NCBI GenBank assembly: GCA_034423195.1
Contig: DAOUIZ010000021.1
Span: 8,176 to 72,175 of the forward strand
DNA length: 64,000 nucleotides
Direction: 5' to 3'
Origin: CATOSK01 sp034423195
GTDB taxonomy: Bacteria > Chloroflexota > Dehalococcoidia > Lucifugimonadales > UBA3495
A model generated the notes under the pieces. That model made no database searches and was not told the origin of the DNA. It saw only the letters and a program-made list of their open reading frames with translations. The position numbers were made by a program, and so were the translations under genes. Below, piece after piece: positions 42,892-50,742 of this stretch; the first letter of the stretch is position 1, and each line of letters starts with the position of its first letter.

Positions 42892-42907
42892 GTAAACGGG
42901 TTCCTCG

Positions 42908-43873
42908 CTAAGATAGCCTGACCAGGGACGCCACCGGGTTGACCAGGTTGCGGTCTCTGACGTCGTCAATCACCCTGGTCATCAGGGCCTGGTAGATACC
43001 GAATCCCCGGCTCCTGGACCCAGCCTCCTCTTCGAGAAATTCGGGGGAGGTAACTACTACCAGGAGGGTTGCAATGAGCCGGTCGGTGGTGTCCACGAAT
43101 TCCCTTAGCAATTCATAGTGTTCCAGCACCATGGCCCTGGTGTAGTACCGCAAACCGTCTCTGGGGTTGCGGGCCAACGTAACCCTGGAGTTGTCCAGCA
43201 AGATTATGGTGCCCGAGTAACCCACGTGGTGGAGCCAGAACAGGGCCGATTCAAAGAAGTGACGGGCCGTGGTGCGGTTGATGGGGGTATATATCGAAAA
43301 CGGCCTCACGCTGCTGATTCTGTTGTTGCTGCCTGTCAGCCAGTCGATTATTGGCTGGCCCCTGTACGGTTCCCCTTCCCGGCTGTTCTCCAATTCGCAC
43401 AGGTGCGCCATCGCGACCCGGAAATCCCTTCCCATGCGGGATTCCCTGAAAACTCGTTCCTGAATCTGTGGCCGCATATAGTCGAGTACGAATTGCAGTT
43501 CCAACCCGTTGGCATTGGCGATTGAGTCAAAGACGTTGCTGTCCAGGCGGGGATCTATTCCTTCAATGCGGTAGACCCTGTCTTGTGCCAGCTTGAGGAT
43601 CATGCGTCTGGCGGCCTCGCGCCAATTCACGGACGAAGCCAGGCCGTGGAACAGGTCCTGCGGCATGTGGGCCCGCCTGTAAGCCGCGTCGAGGGACACC
43701 AGTACCATTCCATTCTCTGCATAGCGTTCCCGTATCGCCGTATGCAAATTGACCTTCAATTCATCGGATGCCACTACGAACTTGACCGAAGCACCTCCAT
43801 TCGGCACGAACGATGACAAATACTCGGATTCCATGACTTCCAGCCAGTCGCCGAGAGGTATCGTGTTTGCCAT
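42908..43873 (-). CDS. Unknown protein of the putative defence operon, 321 residues
   Basis: No family is recognised with confidence. The protein lacks a Walker A, yet has an ATPase-like rhythm: VKFVVASDELKVNLHTAIRERY near the start, WREAARRMILKLAQDRVYRIEGIDPRLD, and a Walker B-like strand GYSGTIILLDNSRVTLARN, then LIATLLVVVTSPEFLEEEAG. It could be a degenerate relative or partner of the BrxD-like ATPase encoded next. Its ATG shares a base with the stop of the preceding gene (TGATG) after GGAGGAGG, so it is tightly coupled. 16 nt separate it from the ATPase. Confidence 0.65.
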   Translation of the reverse strand: MANTIPLGDWLEVMESEYLSSFVPNGGASVKFVVASDELKVNLHTAIRERYAENGMVLVSLDAAYRRAHMPQDLFHGLASSVNWREAARRMILKLAQDRVYRIEGIDPRLDSNVFDSIANANGLELQFVLDYMRPQIQERVFRESRMGRDFRVAMAHLCELENSREGEPYRGQPIIDWLTGSNNRISSVRPFSIYTPINRTTARHFFESALFWLHHVGYSGTIILLDNSRVTLARNPRDGLRYYTRAMVLEHYELLREFVDTTDRLIATLLVVVTSPEFLEEEAGSRSRGFGIYQALMTRVIDDVRDRNLVNPVASLVRLS

Positions 43874-44673
43874 CAGCCTCCTCCGGAGAACTGAATACCG
43901 TAATAGGTTACGACCTGTCCATCGGGGGCCACAAAGGAGAATACGCCCGAGCTGCCGCGGGTTCCGGAAGACGCAGGGAATGACACATGCAGGCCTCTCC
44001 TTGTGGTCTTCGGGCCGTCCCGGTCCAACAGGTACAGATCCCGGGTGAAGTCGGTCCGGTTGTACTCGCGGTCGCTGCCTGGCAGTGAAGTGAACAACCG
44101 GTACACCCGCTCCAATTGCGCCACCCTTCCCTGCTGGCCCACTGGCATACGGCTTGAGCCTTCCTCCCGGGTTATCTCGGAGTAGACCTGGTACAGGGCT
44201 TCAAGGAACTGGCCGGCTCGAAAGCGGGCGGGCTTCTTCTGGTTCTGCAGGAGAATGTCCGTGAGACGGGTCGGACGAATGGTGGAAACTTGCTTCCGGT
44301 CTATCCTGACCGCACGGGCAGAGGGCAAGACTCTCACCACCGACGGGTGTGCGATTATTCGTCCGTCGCGTTCATATATGTCCAGGCCTCTCTCGGCAGC
44401 CACAGCGCGCAGTTCCCGGCCATAACCGTCGCCAAGATACTGCTGCTCCTCGTCCTCTCCAAAGGGCCAGGACTCCACGGAGTTTGCAACCTCTTGGCGC
44501 AGTGCGTCGATAGCATCGCTCATGGCCTTTTGGGCCCGCCTCACAGCAGCGATGTTGCCGTCCTTCGCCGCCTTCTCCAGGGCCCGGGCCAGCCTGGTCA
44601 AGTCGGTTGCCGATTTGGCGGTGGACGCGGCCGCCTTTTCCGTATCACTGAAAGCTTGTTCGAAACTTACCAT
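43873..44673 (-). CDS. Unknown first gene of the putative defence operon, 266 residues
   Basis: No family is recognised. The first 65 residues are Ala-rich and helical, probably coiled coil (FSDTEKAAASTAKSATDLTRLARALEKAAKDGNIAAVRRAQKAM). The middle has VRVLPSARAVRIDRKQVSTIRPTRLTDILLQNQKKP, and the end is beta-rich and Gly-rich (GVFSFVAPDGQVVTYYGIQFSGGG). It is the promoter-proximal gene of a five-gene unit with overlaps or gaps below 36 nt. ATG 44673 follows GAGGATGGGCC-type purines. Scaffold or sensor roles are guesses. Confidence 0.6.
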   Translation of the reverse strand: MVSFEQAFSDTEKAAASTAKSATDLTRLARALEKAAKDGNIAAVRRAQKAMSDAIDALRQEVANSVESWPFGEDEEQQYLGDGYGRELRAVAAERGLDIYERDGRIIAHPSVVRVLPSARAVRIDRKQVSTIRPTRLTDILLQNQKKPARFRAGQFLEALYQVYSEITREEGSSRMPVGQQGRVAQLERVYRLFTSLPGSDREYNRTDFTRDLYLLDRDGPKTTRRGLHVSFPASSGTRGSSGVFSFVAPDGQVVTYYGIQFSGGG

Positions 44674-44806
44674 GGCCCATCCTCTTTCACGGATTCGTCA
44701 CTGGGGCATTTTACCAAACAACTCTTGCTGATCAGACCGGATGTGTCAACGCGGTAGGATCGGAACCCTCACTAGCCCTGGCTCCATTTTCCGGGTCCAC
44801 CTCACT

Positions 44807-46024
44807 TCACTCTGGCTCCCTCGCCAGATCCCCCGCTATCTCCTCCATCTGCTCCAGCGCCGCCCGCAGGGCCTCGAGGATTTCCTCGGCGATGATGTCC
44901 GGCGGCGGCAGGCTGGCCGAGTCCTCCATGCTCTCGTCCCGGAGCCAGAAGATGTCCAGGTTGGCCTTGTCCCGCTTCACCAGGTCTTCGTAGCTGAACC
45001 GCCGGAACCGCTCCGTTTCCTGCCGTCCGCTCCGGTCCTCCGCGTTGTAGCAGGATACGAAGTCGTCCAGGTCGGCCCGGGTCAGGGGGCTGGTCTTCAG
45101 GGTGAAGTGATGGTTGGTGCGCAGGTCGTAGATCCACAGGTCCTTCGTCCAGTGGTCCTGTCCCGCCGGCTTGCGGTCGAAGAACAGGACATTGGCCTTC
45201 ACCCCCTGGGCGTAGAAAATGCCCGTGGGCAGCCGGAGCAGGGTGTGGGCGTCGCACTCCGCCAGCAGCTTGCGCCGGATGGCCTCCCCCGCGCCGCCCT
45301 CGAACAGCACGTTGTCCGGCACCACGATGGCCGCCCGGCCGTGGGTCTTGAGGAGCGTCCGCACGTGCTGGAGGAAGTTCAGCTGCTTGTTGCTGGTGGA
45401 GGCCCAGAAGTCCGGCCGCTCCACCACCAGGTTGTCCTTCTGCATCTCCCACTGGGTGTCCACGAAGGTCAGGCTGGACTTCTTGCCGAAGGGCGGATTG
45501 GTCAGCACCAGGTCGTAGTTCGTGCCCGGGTGGGACCGCAGGCTGTCGTCGACGATGATGTTGGTGTCGTTCCAGCCGATGCCGTGCAGGTACAGGTTCA
45601 TCACGCGCAGCCGCGCCGCGCTGTCCACGATCTCTCACCCATGCAGCGCGTCGTCCTTGAGATGGGCCCGCTGCCCCTGGTCCATGGCCGGATTGTGCTC
45701 CGAGATGTAGTCGTGGGCCGCCAGCAGGAACCCGCCGGTGCCGCAGGCCGGATCGCAGATGACTGCCTCCGGCCCCGGCCGCATCACGTCCACGATGGCC
45801 TGGATCAGCTCACCTTGGTCCATCTCCAGGTATAGGGCCACGTTGGAGAGTATGTCGTCCAATGTGCCAACCTTCAACGGGTTGTGTCTGGGGACTGTGA
45901 TGCGATGTTCACAACCCACGAAGTTGCTTGTAAGTCTCAGGTGACTGCCCCTCTGCCGCACCAAGGTGTAGCCCCTCCGCCGCAACATAGCGGCAAGTTC
46001 CACGCCGGATAGGTCCCGGGGCAT
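44807..46024 (-). pseudogene. HicA-HsdM chimera with a nonsense codon
   Basis: One frame from ATG 46024 begins with a whole HicA toxin (GVELAAMLRRRGYTLVRQRGSHLRL, PRHNPLKVGTLDDIL, about 75 residues) and passes without a break into the middle of a type I modification subunit at QAIVDVMRPGPE. From there it has the HsdM motifs DPACGTGGFLLAAHDYI and LTNPPFGKKSS and runs to the normal C-terminus. The first part of HsdM (about 150 residues) is lost. A TGA (45637-45635) replaces the conserved Trp in HG-W-EIVDSAARL. The result is a deletion fusion plus a nonsense mutation, so no working methyltransferase is expected. Confidence 0.85.
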
Positions 46025-46026
46025 CC

Positions 46027-46239
46027 TCACACGGGTATGACCTCATTTTGGACCAGGTGGATGCGGATCGTCTGGGGCGCTTCGCCACTGTCGAAATAGC
46101 ACAGCACGGCATCCCGCATCATAGACTTCAGGTCTTCCCAGTCCTCTCCCTGGGTTAAGATGTTGTATCCCACGGCTCGCGCTGAGTAACCCCCTTCCGG
46201 GGATTCGCGTACCTAAAAGACGACTTCAGTGTCCGGCAT
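46027..46239 (-). pseudogene. Small HicB-like antitoxin gene with an amber codon
   Basis: ATG 46239 starts MPDTEVVF, then TAG (46215-46213), then VRESPEGGYSARAVGYNILT with QGEDWEDLKSMMRDAVLCYF and RIHLVQNEVIPV to the stop at 46027. The pattern is the short HicB-like fold that accompanies HicA. The next frame (HicA part of the chimera) overlaps its stop region, as in a hicBA pair. The amber codon replaces a residue usually hydrophobic. Confidence 0.7.
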
Positions 46240-46268
46240 CTTCTGCTTCCTCCAGCCAGATTTGCAGA

Positions 46269-46493
46269 TCAAAGAACTGAAAAAGGCGGAACGTCCACAT
46301 CGATGGCGGCGCTGGCGGGCAGGGGGATGGCCTCCCCGTATTCAGCCATGAGCTCCACATGGTCCGCGACTGCCGCCGTGAGAAGCGAAATGACCTCTTC
46401 CCTGGTATCCCCCACCGCCACGCAACCGGGCAGGTCGGGGATATATGCGCCGTAGTTGGCGGGTCCCTTCTCGATGATGACGGTGTATTTCAT
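46269..46493 (-). CDS. HicB-family antitoxin-like protein
   Basis: The 74-residue protein shows the HicB partial RNase H fold: MKYTVIIEKGPANYGAYIPDLPGCVAVGDTREEVISLLTAAVADHVELM. There is no C-terminal DNA-binding domain, as in short HicB-like proteins. It is intact and may neutralise the HicA domain kept in the downstream chimera, or another toxin. ATG 46493 is followed by the family start. Confidence 0.8.
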   Translation of the reverse strand: MKYTVIIEKGPANYGAYIPDLPGCVAVGDTREEVISLLTAAVADHVELMAEYGEAIPLPASAAIDVDVPPFSVL

Positions 46494-46530
46494 GGGATGC
46501 TTTCCTCGTCGTGCGGCACGGACCCCTTCA

Positions 46531-46782
46531 TTATCCGATCAGCCTGTCGTACTCAGCATGACTCCCAATCCACACCCCCACCAGGTCCTCACCTCGTTCC
46601 ACGGCAAGGGCTCTATATGAACGGCCGACCCGGGCTACCCAATAGTTGCCGACTTTTTTCAACCTCACCGACGGATATGTTGGGTCATCTTTGAGCCGCT
46701 CGTAGTTTCTTCGGGCAGTGGATTGGGCGGATTCGGGAAGCTGTGAGAAAAATTCCCAGAATTGCGGTACTGTTCGATGCAC
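46531..46782 (-). CDS. RelE/ParE-superfamily toxin
   Basis: The 83-residue protein has a RelE/ParE-like fold: FWEFFSQLPESAQSTARRNYERLKDDPTYPSVRLKKVGNYWVARVGRSYRALAVERGEDLVGVWIGSHAEYDRLIG, with the usual basic strand and terminal HAEYD(R/K)L. It should inhibit translation or gyrase. The GTG start overlaps the stop of the upstream antitoxin by one base (TAGTG), the normal antitoxin-first coupling. Confidence 0.82.
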   Translation of the reverse strand: MHRTVPQFWEFFSQLPESAQSTARRNYERLKDDPTYPSVRLKKVGNYWVARVGRSYRALAVERGEDLVGVWIGSHAEYDRLIG

Positions 46783-46982
46783 TACAGGTATCCCAACGTC
46801 CCATCCCGCTCCGCTTTCTCAACCCATTCCTTCATGAAGTCCAGCCGCCCGGCGGCCGAGTCTTCCTCGATCTGCCGGTCCCACTCCTCCTCTTCCAACT
46901 CGTAAAGCCATTCGAGGATTTCCGCGTATTCGGCCTTTGGCAGTTTCAGTATGGCCTGCTTGATTTCCTGAACCGTTGTCAT
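46782..46982 (-). CDS. Antitoxin of the RelE/ParE-type pair
   Basis: The 66-residue acidic protein from ATG 46982 reads MTTVQEIKQAILKLPKAEYAEILEWLYELEEEEWDRQIEED and ends DGTLGYL. It is the helical, Glu-rich type of antitoxin commonly paired with RelE/ParE-fold toxins. It lacks an obvious ribbon-helix-helix, so self-regulation is uncertain. It is coupled to the toxin gene and lies 54 nt after hsdR. Confidence 0.78.
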   Translation of the reverse strand: MTTVQEIKQAILKLPKAEYAEILEWLYELEEEEWDRQIEEDSAAGRLDFMKEWVEKAERDGTLGYL

Positions 46983-47035
46983 CGCCCTGCCTCCCGGTTG
47001 TCGGGATAGGATTATACTGCCAAACAGCCCGCGCC

Positions 47036-49777
47036 TCACCCCGCCAGCGCCACGTTCAGCTCCTCCAGCAGCGGCTGGAGTCCCTCCCCGAAGAGGTCGA
47101 ACGCCCGGGCCAGCCCGCCCTGCTGGCTGAAAGGCGTGTACTGGAAGGCGTCCAGGTCGATGCTGACGCTGCCCGCGATGTGGTTCTTGATGGCCTCCAG
47201 CCACTGGCGCTGCTCGTTGGAAAAATCCCGGCCCGCCGTCTCCTGCATCGCCAGCCAGCCCCGGAACCGGTCCTCCACGCCCTCGGCGAAGGGGGCCAGC
47301 TCCTCCGCCTCTCCGATGGCCCGCCGCACCAGGGATACGATGTCCGCCAGCACCCGCTGGCCGGAGCCCCGCACCCGGGAAGCGTCCAGCCGCCGGTAGG
47401 CTTCCCAGAGTTGGCCGGTGGTCCATGACCGGGGCGGCAGCTTCAGCGCGTCGGCCAGCGCCTTGATATCCCCGAAGGTCAGCCGCTGCCGGTAGGGCCG
47501 CTGGTACAGGACCTCCAGGGCCGCGATCTCGTCCTGGTGTTCTTCGATGTACTTCTCGAAGGACTCCACCAGCCCGATAGCCGCGTTTTCGGTGAACCCG
47601 GCCTCGATCACCGTGTCCGTTGAAACCGCTTCGATGGTCTGCATGTAGGACTTGTGCAGGTCCGGGTTGGATGCGAAGGGCCTGGCCGCCTCCTCCATCC
47701 CGGTGGCAGCCTGTGCCGCCTCCAGCGCCGCGTCCGGGCCGGTGGCTTCCACCAGGCCGGATACCAGGTCGTGCAGCGGCATCCCGCCCGCCTGCGCCTC
47801 GATGGCGTTCCTGTCCTGGGGGCTGAGGTGACGGTCCAGGCGGGCCAGCCTGCTGGCCAGGGACGAAAGGGTGTCAGAATCCCGGTTTCCCATTCCCACC
47901 AGGTCCAGCAGCTTCTCGAAGGACACCGTCGGCTGCCGCTCCAGCGAGTAGGAGTCGGACAGCTCGTTCTCCGTGACTCCCACCGCGTCCACGATGACGA
48001 ACCGCTCCTTGTTCGTGGCGTCCGGGGTGACCGACTGGAACTCGGTGGGATTGGTCACCCGCACCCCCCGGCCCTTCATCTGCTCGAAGAAGCTGCGGCT
48101 CCGCACGTTCCGCATGAAGAACACGATCTCCACCGGCTTGATGTCCGTCCCCGTGGCAATCATGTCCACCGTCACGGCGATGCGGGGGTTGTAGCTGTTG
48201 CGGAAGTCCTGGAGCAGCTGTTCCGGGCTTACGCCGGTGGTCTTGTAGGTTATCTTCTGGCAGAAGTCGTTCCCCTTTCCGAACTCGTTCCGCACGATCT
48301 CGACGATGTCCTCGGCGTGGCTGTCGTCCTTGGCAAAGATGATGGTCTTCGGGACTTCAAAACGGCCCGGGAAAATCTCGGTGAACAGGTTCTCTTTGAA
48401 GGTGCGGATGACGGTGCGGATCTGGTCCACTGCCACCACGTCCCGGTCCAGTTGGCTGGGGGCGTAGGTAAGGTCGTCGTTCAGCTCTTCCCAGAGGAGT
48501 TTGCGGGTGCGGCGGTCCCGCCGGTCCACGGTGTAACCGGATGGCACACTTCCGCCCTCCTCGGTGATCTCGGTGCGGATCCGGTAGGTGTCGAAGTCCA
48601 CGTTGACGTTGTCCGCCACCGCCTGGGCATGGTTGTATTCCATCACCAGGTTCCGCTGGAAGAACCCCAGGGTCTGGGCCGATGGAGTGGCGGTCAGCCC
48701 GATGAGGAAGGCGTCGAAGTAGTCTAGCACCTGCCGCCACAGGTTGTAGATGTAGCGGTGACACTCGTCGGTGATGATGAAGTCGAACTTCTCGATGGGG
48801 ATGTCCGGGTTGTATTCCACGGGAGGGGGAGGCCGGCTGATTCCCGGGGTGTCGAAGCCCGACATCTCCTCCAACTCCGGGTCCAATTCCTCCCCCTTGA
48901 GCATGGAGTAGACCCGCTGGACGGTGGCGATGCAGACCTTGCTCACCGGGTCGATGTGTCCCGACTGGAGCAACTGTGCGTTGTATAGCTCGGTGAATTT
49001 GCGCCCGTCGTCGGGGGTGGTGAAACCTTGGAACTCCCGCAGGGTCTGCCGTCCCAGGTTGCTCCGGTCCACCAGGAACAGGATGCGGCGGGCACCGGCA
49101 TATTTGATGAGCCGGTAGACCAGGTTGCAGGCCATGAAGGTCTTGCCGCTGCCGGTTGCCATCTGCACCAGTGCCCGGGGGCGCCCTGCGGCCAGTGATT
49201 CCTCCAGGTTGCGTACCGCCGTCGCCTGCACCGTCCACAAGCCGGAAGAATCGAGGGGAGGCATCTCCCGCAACCGCCTCCGCAGGCTGTACGGCACCGT
49301 GTATGGGGCCTGGGTGCCTGCGGCCTGGGGCAGGCCGATGTTCCAAGAATGACTCTCGGTTCTGACCCATTCCGACAGGGTTTGGGGTGTGTGGAACCAG
49401 AACGCCGTCCGGCTGCGGGGATCCGGGTCCAGCAGGTTGGTGAACCTCGTTTCGGCGCCGGTGCTCTCGTACAGGAAGGGCAGGGGCCGGGCGTATGCGG
49501 GAAGGCTGTCCGGCAACCCGTCGCTGTACTTCGCCGACTGAATTTCCACCCCCGACAGCGTGAACCCTTCCGGCTTGGCTTCGACCACCCCGGCGGCTTG
49601 CCGGTTGACGAAAAGCAGGTAGTCCGCCGTGCCGTACCCCGCCTTCAGGACGAACTCCCGCACGGCAACCCCAGTTCCGGCGTACAGGTTGATGTCCTTC
49701 CAGTCCTGGACCACCCAACCGGCTTGCTCCAGCATCCGGTCTATGCTGACCCTGGCTCTTGCTTCGGGGGTAGTCAA
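47036..49777 (-). CDS. hsdR: Type I restriction endonuclease R subunit
   Basis: The 913-residue protein is full-length for the EcoEI-like class. Residues 1-130 hold the PD-(D/E)xK nuclease (GTADYLLFVNRQAAGVVEAKPEG), followed by the translocase motifs MATGSGKTFMACNL, IITDECHRYIYN, GLTATPSAQ and DMIATGTDIKPVEIVFFMRN with MKGRGVR, then the C-terminal helical domain that binds the methyltransferase. It cleaves unmethylated DNA after translocation, but only as part of R2M2S. The local hsdM is broken and no hsdS is present, so it appears orphaned. TTG start at 49777. Confidence 0.92.
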   Translation of the reverse strand: MTTPEARARVSIDRMLEQAGWVVQDWKDINLYAGTGVAVREFVLKAGYGTADYLLFVNRQAAGVVEAKPEGFTLSGVEIQSAKYSDGLPDSLPAYARPLPFLYESTGAETRFTNLLDPDPRSRTAFWFHTPQTLSEWVRTESHSWNIGLPQAAGTQAPYTVPYSLRRRLREMPPLDSSGLWTVQATAVRNLEESLAAGRPRALVQMATGSGKTFMACNLVYRLIKYAGARRILFLVDRSNLGRQTLREFQGFTTPDDGRKFTELYNAQLLQSGHIDPVSKVCIATVQRVYSMLKGEELDPELEEMSGFDTPGISRPPPPVEYNPDIPIEKFDFIITDECHRYIYNLWRQVLDYFDAFLIGLTATPSAQTLGFFQRNLVMEYNHAQAVADNVNVDFDTYRIRTEITEEGGSVPSGYTVDRRDRRTRKLLWEELNDDLTYAPSQLDRDVVAVDQIRTVIRTFKENLFTEIFPGRFEVPKTIIFAKDDSHAEDIVEIVRNEFGKGNDFCQKITYKTTGVSPEQLLQDFRNSYNPRIAVTVDMIATGTDIKPVEIVFFMRNVRSRSFFEQMKGRGVRVTNPTEFQSVTPDATNKERFVIVDAVGVTENELSDSYSLERQPTVSFEKLLDLVGMGNRDSDTLSSLASRLARLDRHLSPQDRNAIEAQAGGMPLHDLVSGLVEATGPDAALEAAQAATGMEEAARPFASNPDLHKSYMQTIEAVSTDTVIEAGFTENAAIGLVESFEKYIEEHQDEIAALEVLYQRPYRQRLTFGDIKALADALKLPPRSWTTGQLWEAYRRLDASRVRGSGQRVLADIVSLVRRAIGEAEELAPFAEGVEDRFRGWLAMQETAGRDFSNEQRQWLEAIKNHIAGSVSIDLDAFQYTPFSQQGGLARAFDLFGEGLQPLLEELNVALAG

Positions 49778-50357
49778 GTCCTCAACTCGCGCTCAAAATC
49801 TGTCCACTTGCCAAATCGGAAAGGTGCGCCGCCGTGGAGGCTCTTAACAAAAGCCGTTCACGGCTTCAGGAACCGCCGCGGTTGTAGTTCAGCCTTCCGG
49901 CGCTGGGAGCCTCCCCCGGGGGGCCAACGTCCTTGAAATGAAAGGTGAAACGCCGGATTGCGTCTTCGGTCGGACATGGTTGGAAGGGCTGGGCCATGGG
50001 GAGGGATTGGGCCCGGGAGCTTGTCCTGGAGGTTTGGGAATGTGGTTGGCGTTACAGTCCGTGCCGGACGGCAGGATCCCGATGCGGTCGTCAGGGCGCT
50101 CCTGAATGGAGCACTGGCATTGTCAGGGTAGCCGGCCAGGCCTTTCCGGGCCCAACTGCCGTCCAAACAATGGTGCACAGAAAGGCACCCAACCCCCGCC
50201 GCCATTCCCAACAAAGCCCTTGCCCCGCTTGGAGCAGGAATTAGCTGGCGGAAGGGCGTCCGTACAATCGAAGCCGTGCTCAAGCACGATAATGGGCTTT
50301 TTGAGACCAATTTCATATTGCGTATACCTTTCGATATACCAACATTTGCTCCCGTGG

Positions 50358-50403
50358 AATCAGTTCGAAGTCGCCTAGTCCCCTCTTGGGACTCGAACTG
50401 ATT
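50358..50403. repeat. 11-bp perfect inverted repeat
   Basis: AATCAGTTCGA (50358-50368) and TCGAACTGATT (50393-50403) are exact complements; inside, AGTCCC-CTCTT-GGGACT gives a second hairpin. It lies 340 nt past the PKS stop in the gene-free 49778-50742 stretch and has no T-run, so it may be a recombination site or operator rather than a terminator. Confidence 0.6.
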
Positions 50404-50742
50404 CTTGTGAAGATGAACCTTCTGGTCTCAGGGCCCAGTTCCTAGCGACATGGCAAGATATCATCGTCAAGCGTAAGGTAGGCCCTGCTCTCATCGACGC
50501 TTCGGTCGATCTGTGAAGTTCGGGGAAAGCTAAGATCAAGGGCAATGCCAATTCAACTGGGACTACCCACAATCCAACACACGAACCTTTTTATCCCGTT
50601 GCGAGAATTCGACCGTCTATACTGATGCCCCCGGTTTTTCCAGCTTGCTCCCCATCTCTGGGTGTGGCCGATATACACCCGTTTGGATAGGTTTTCGGCC
50701 CAAATTGCGTAGACCGGAAGGCTTCGGTTCGTTGCTTCAATT

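Noticed and set aside
45635..45637. TGA in the hsdM remnant as a third selenocysteine codon
   Set aside because: The family residue here is Trp, not Cys, and no SECIS-like hairpin with a G-containing loop follows at the right distance.
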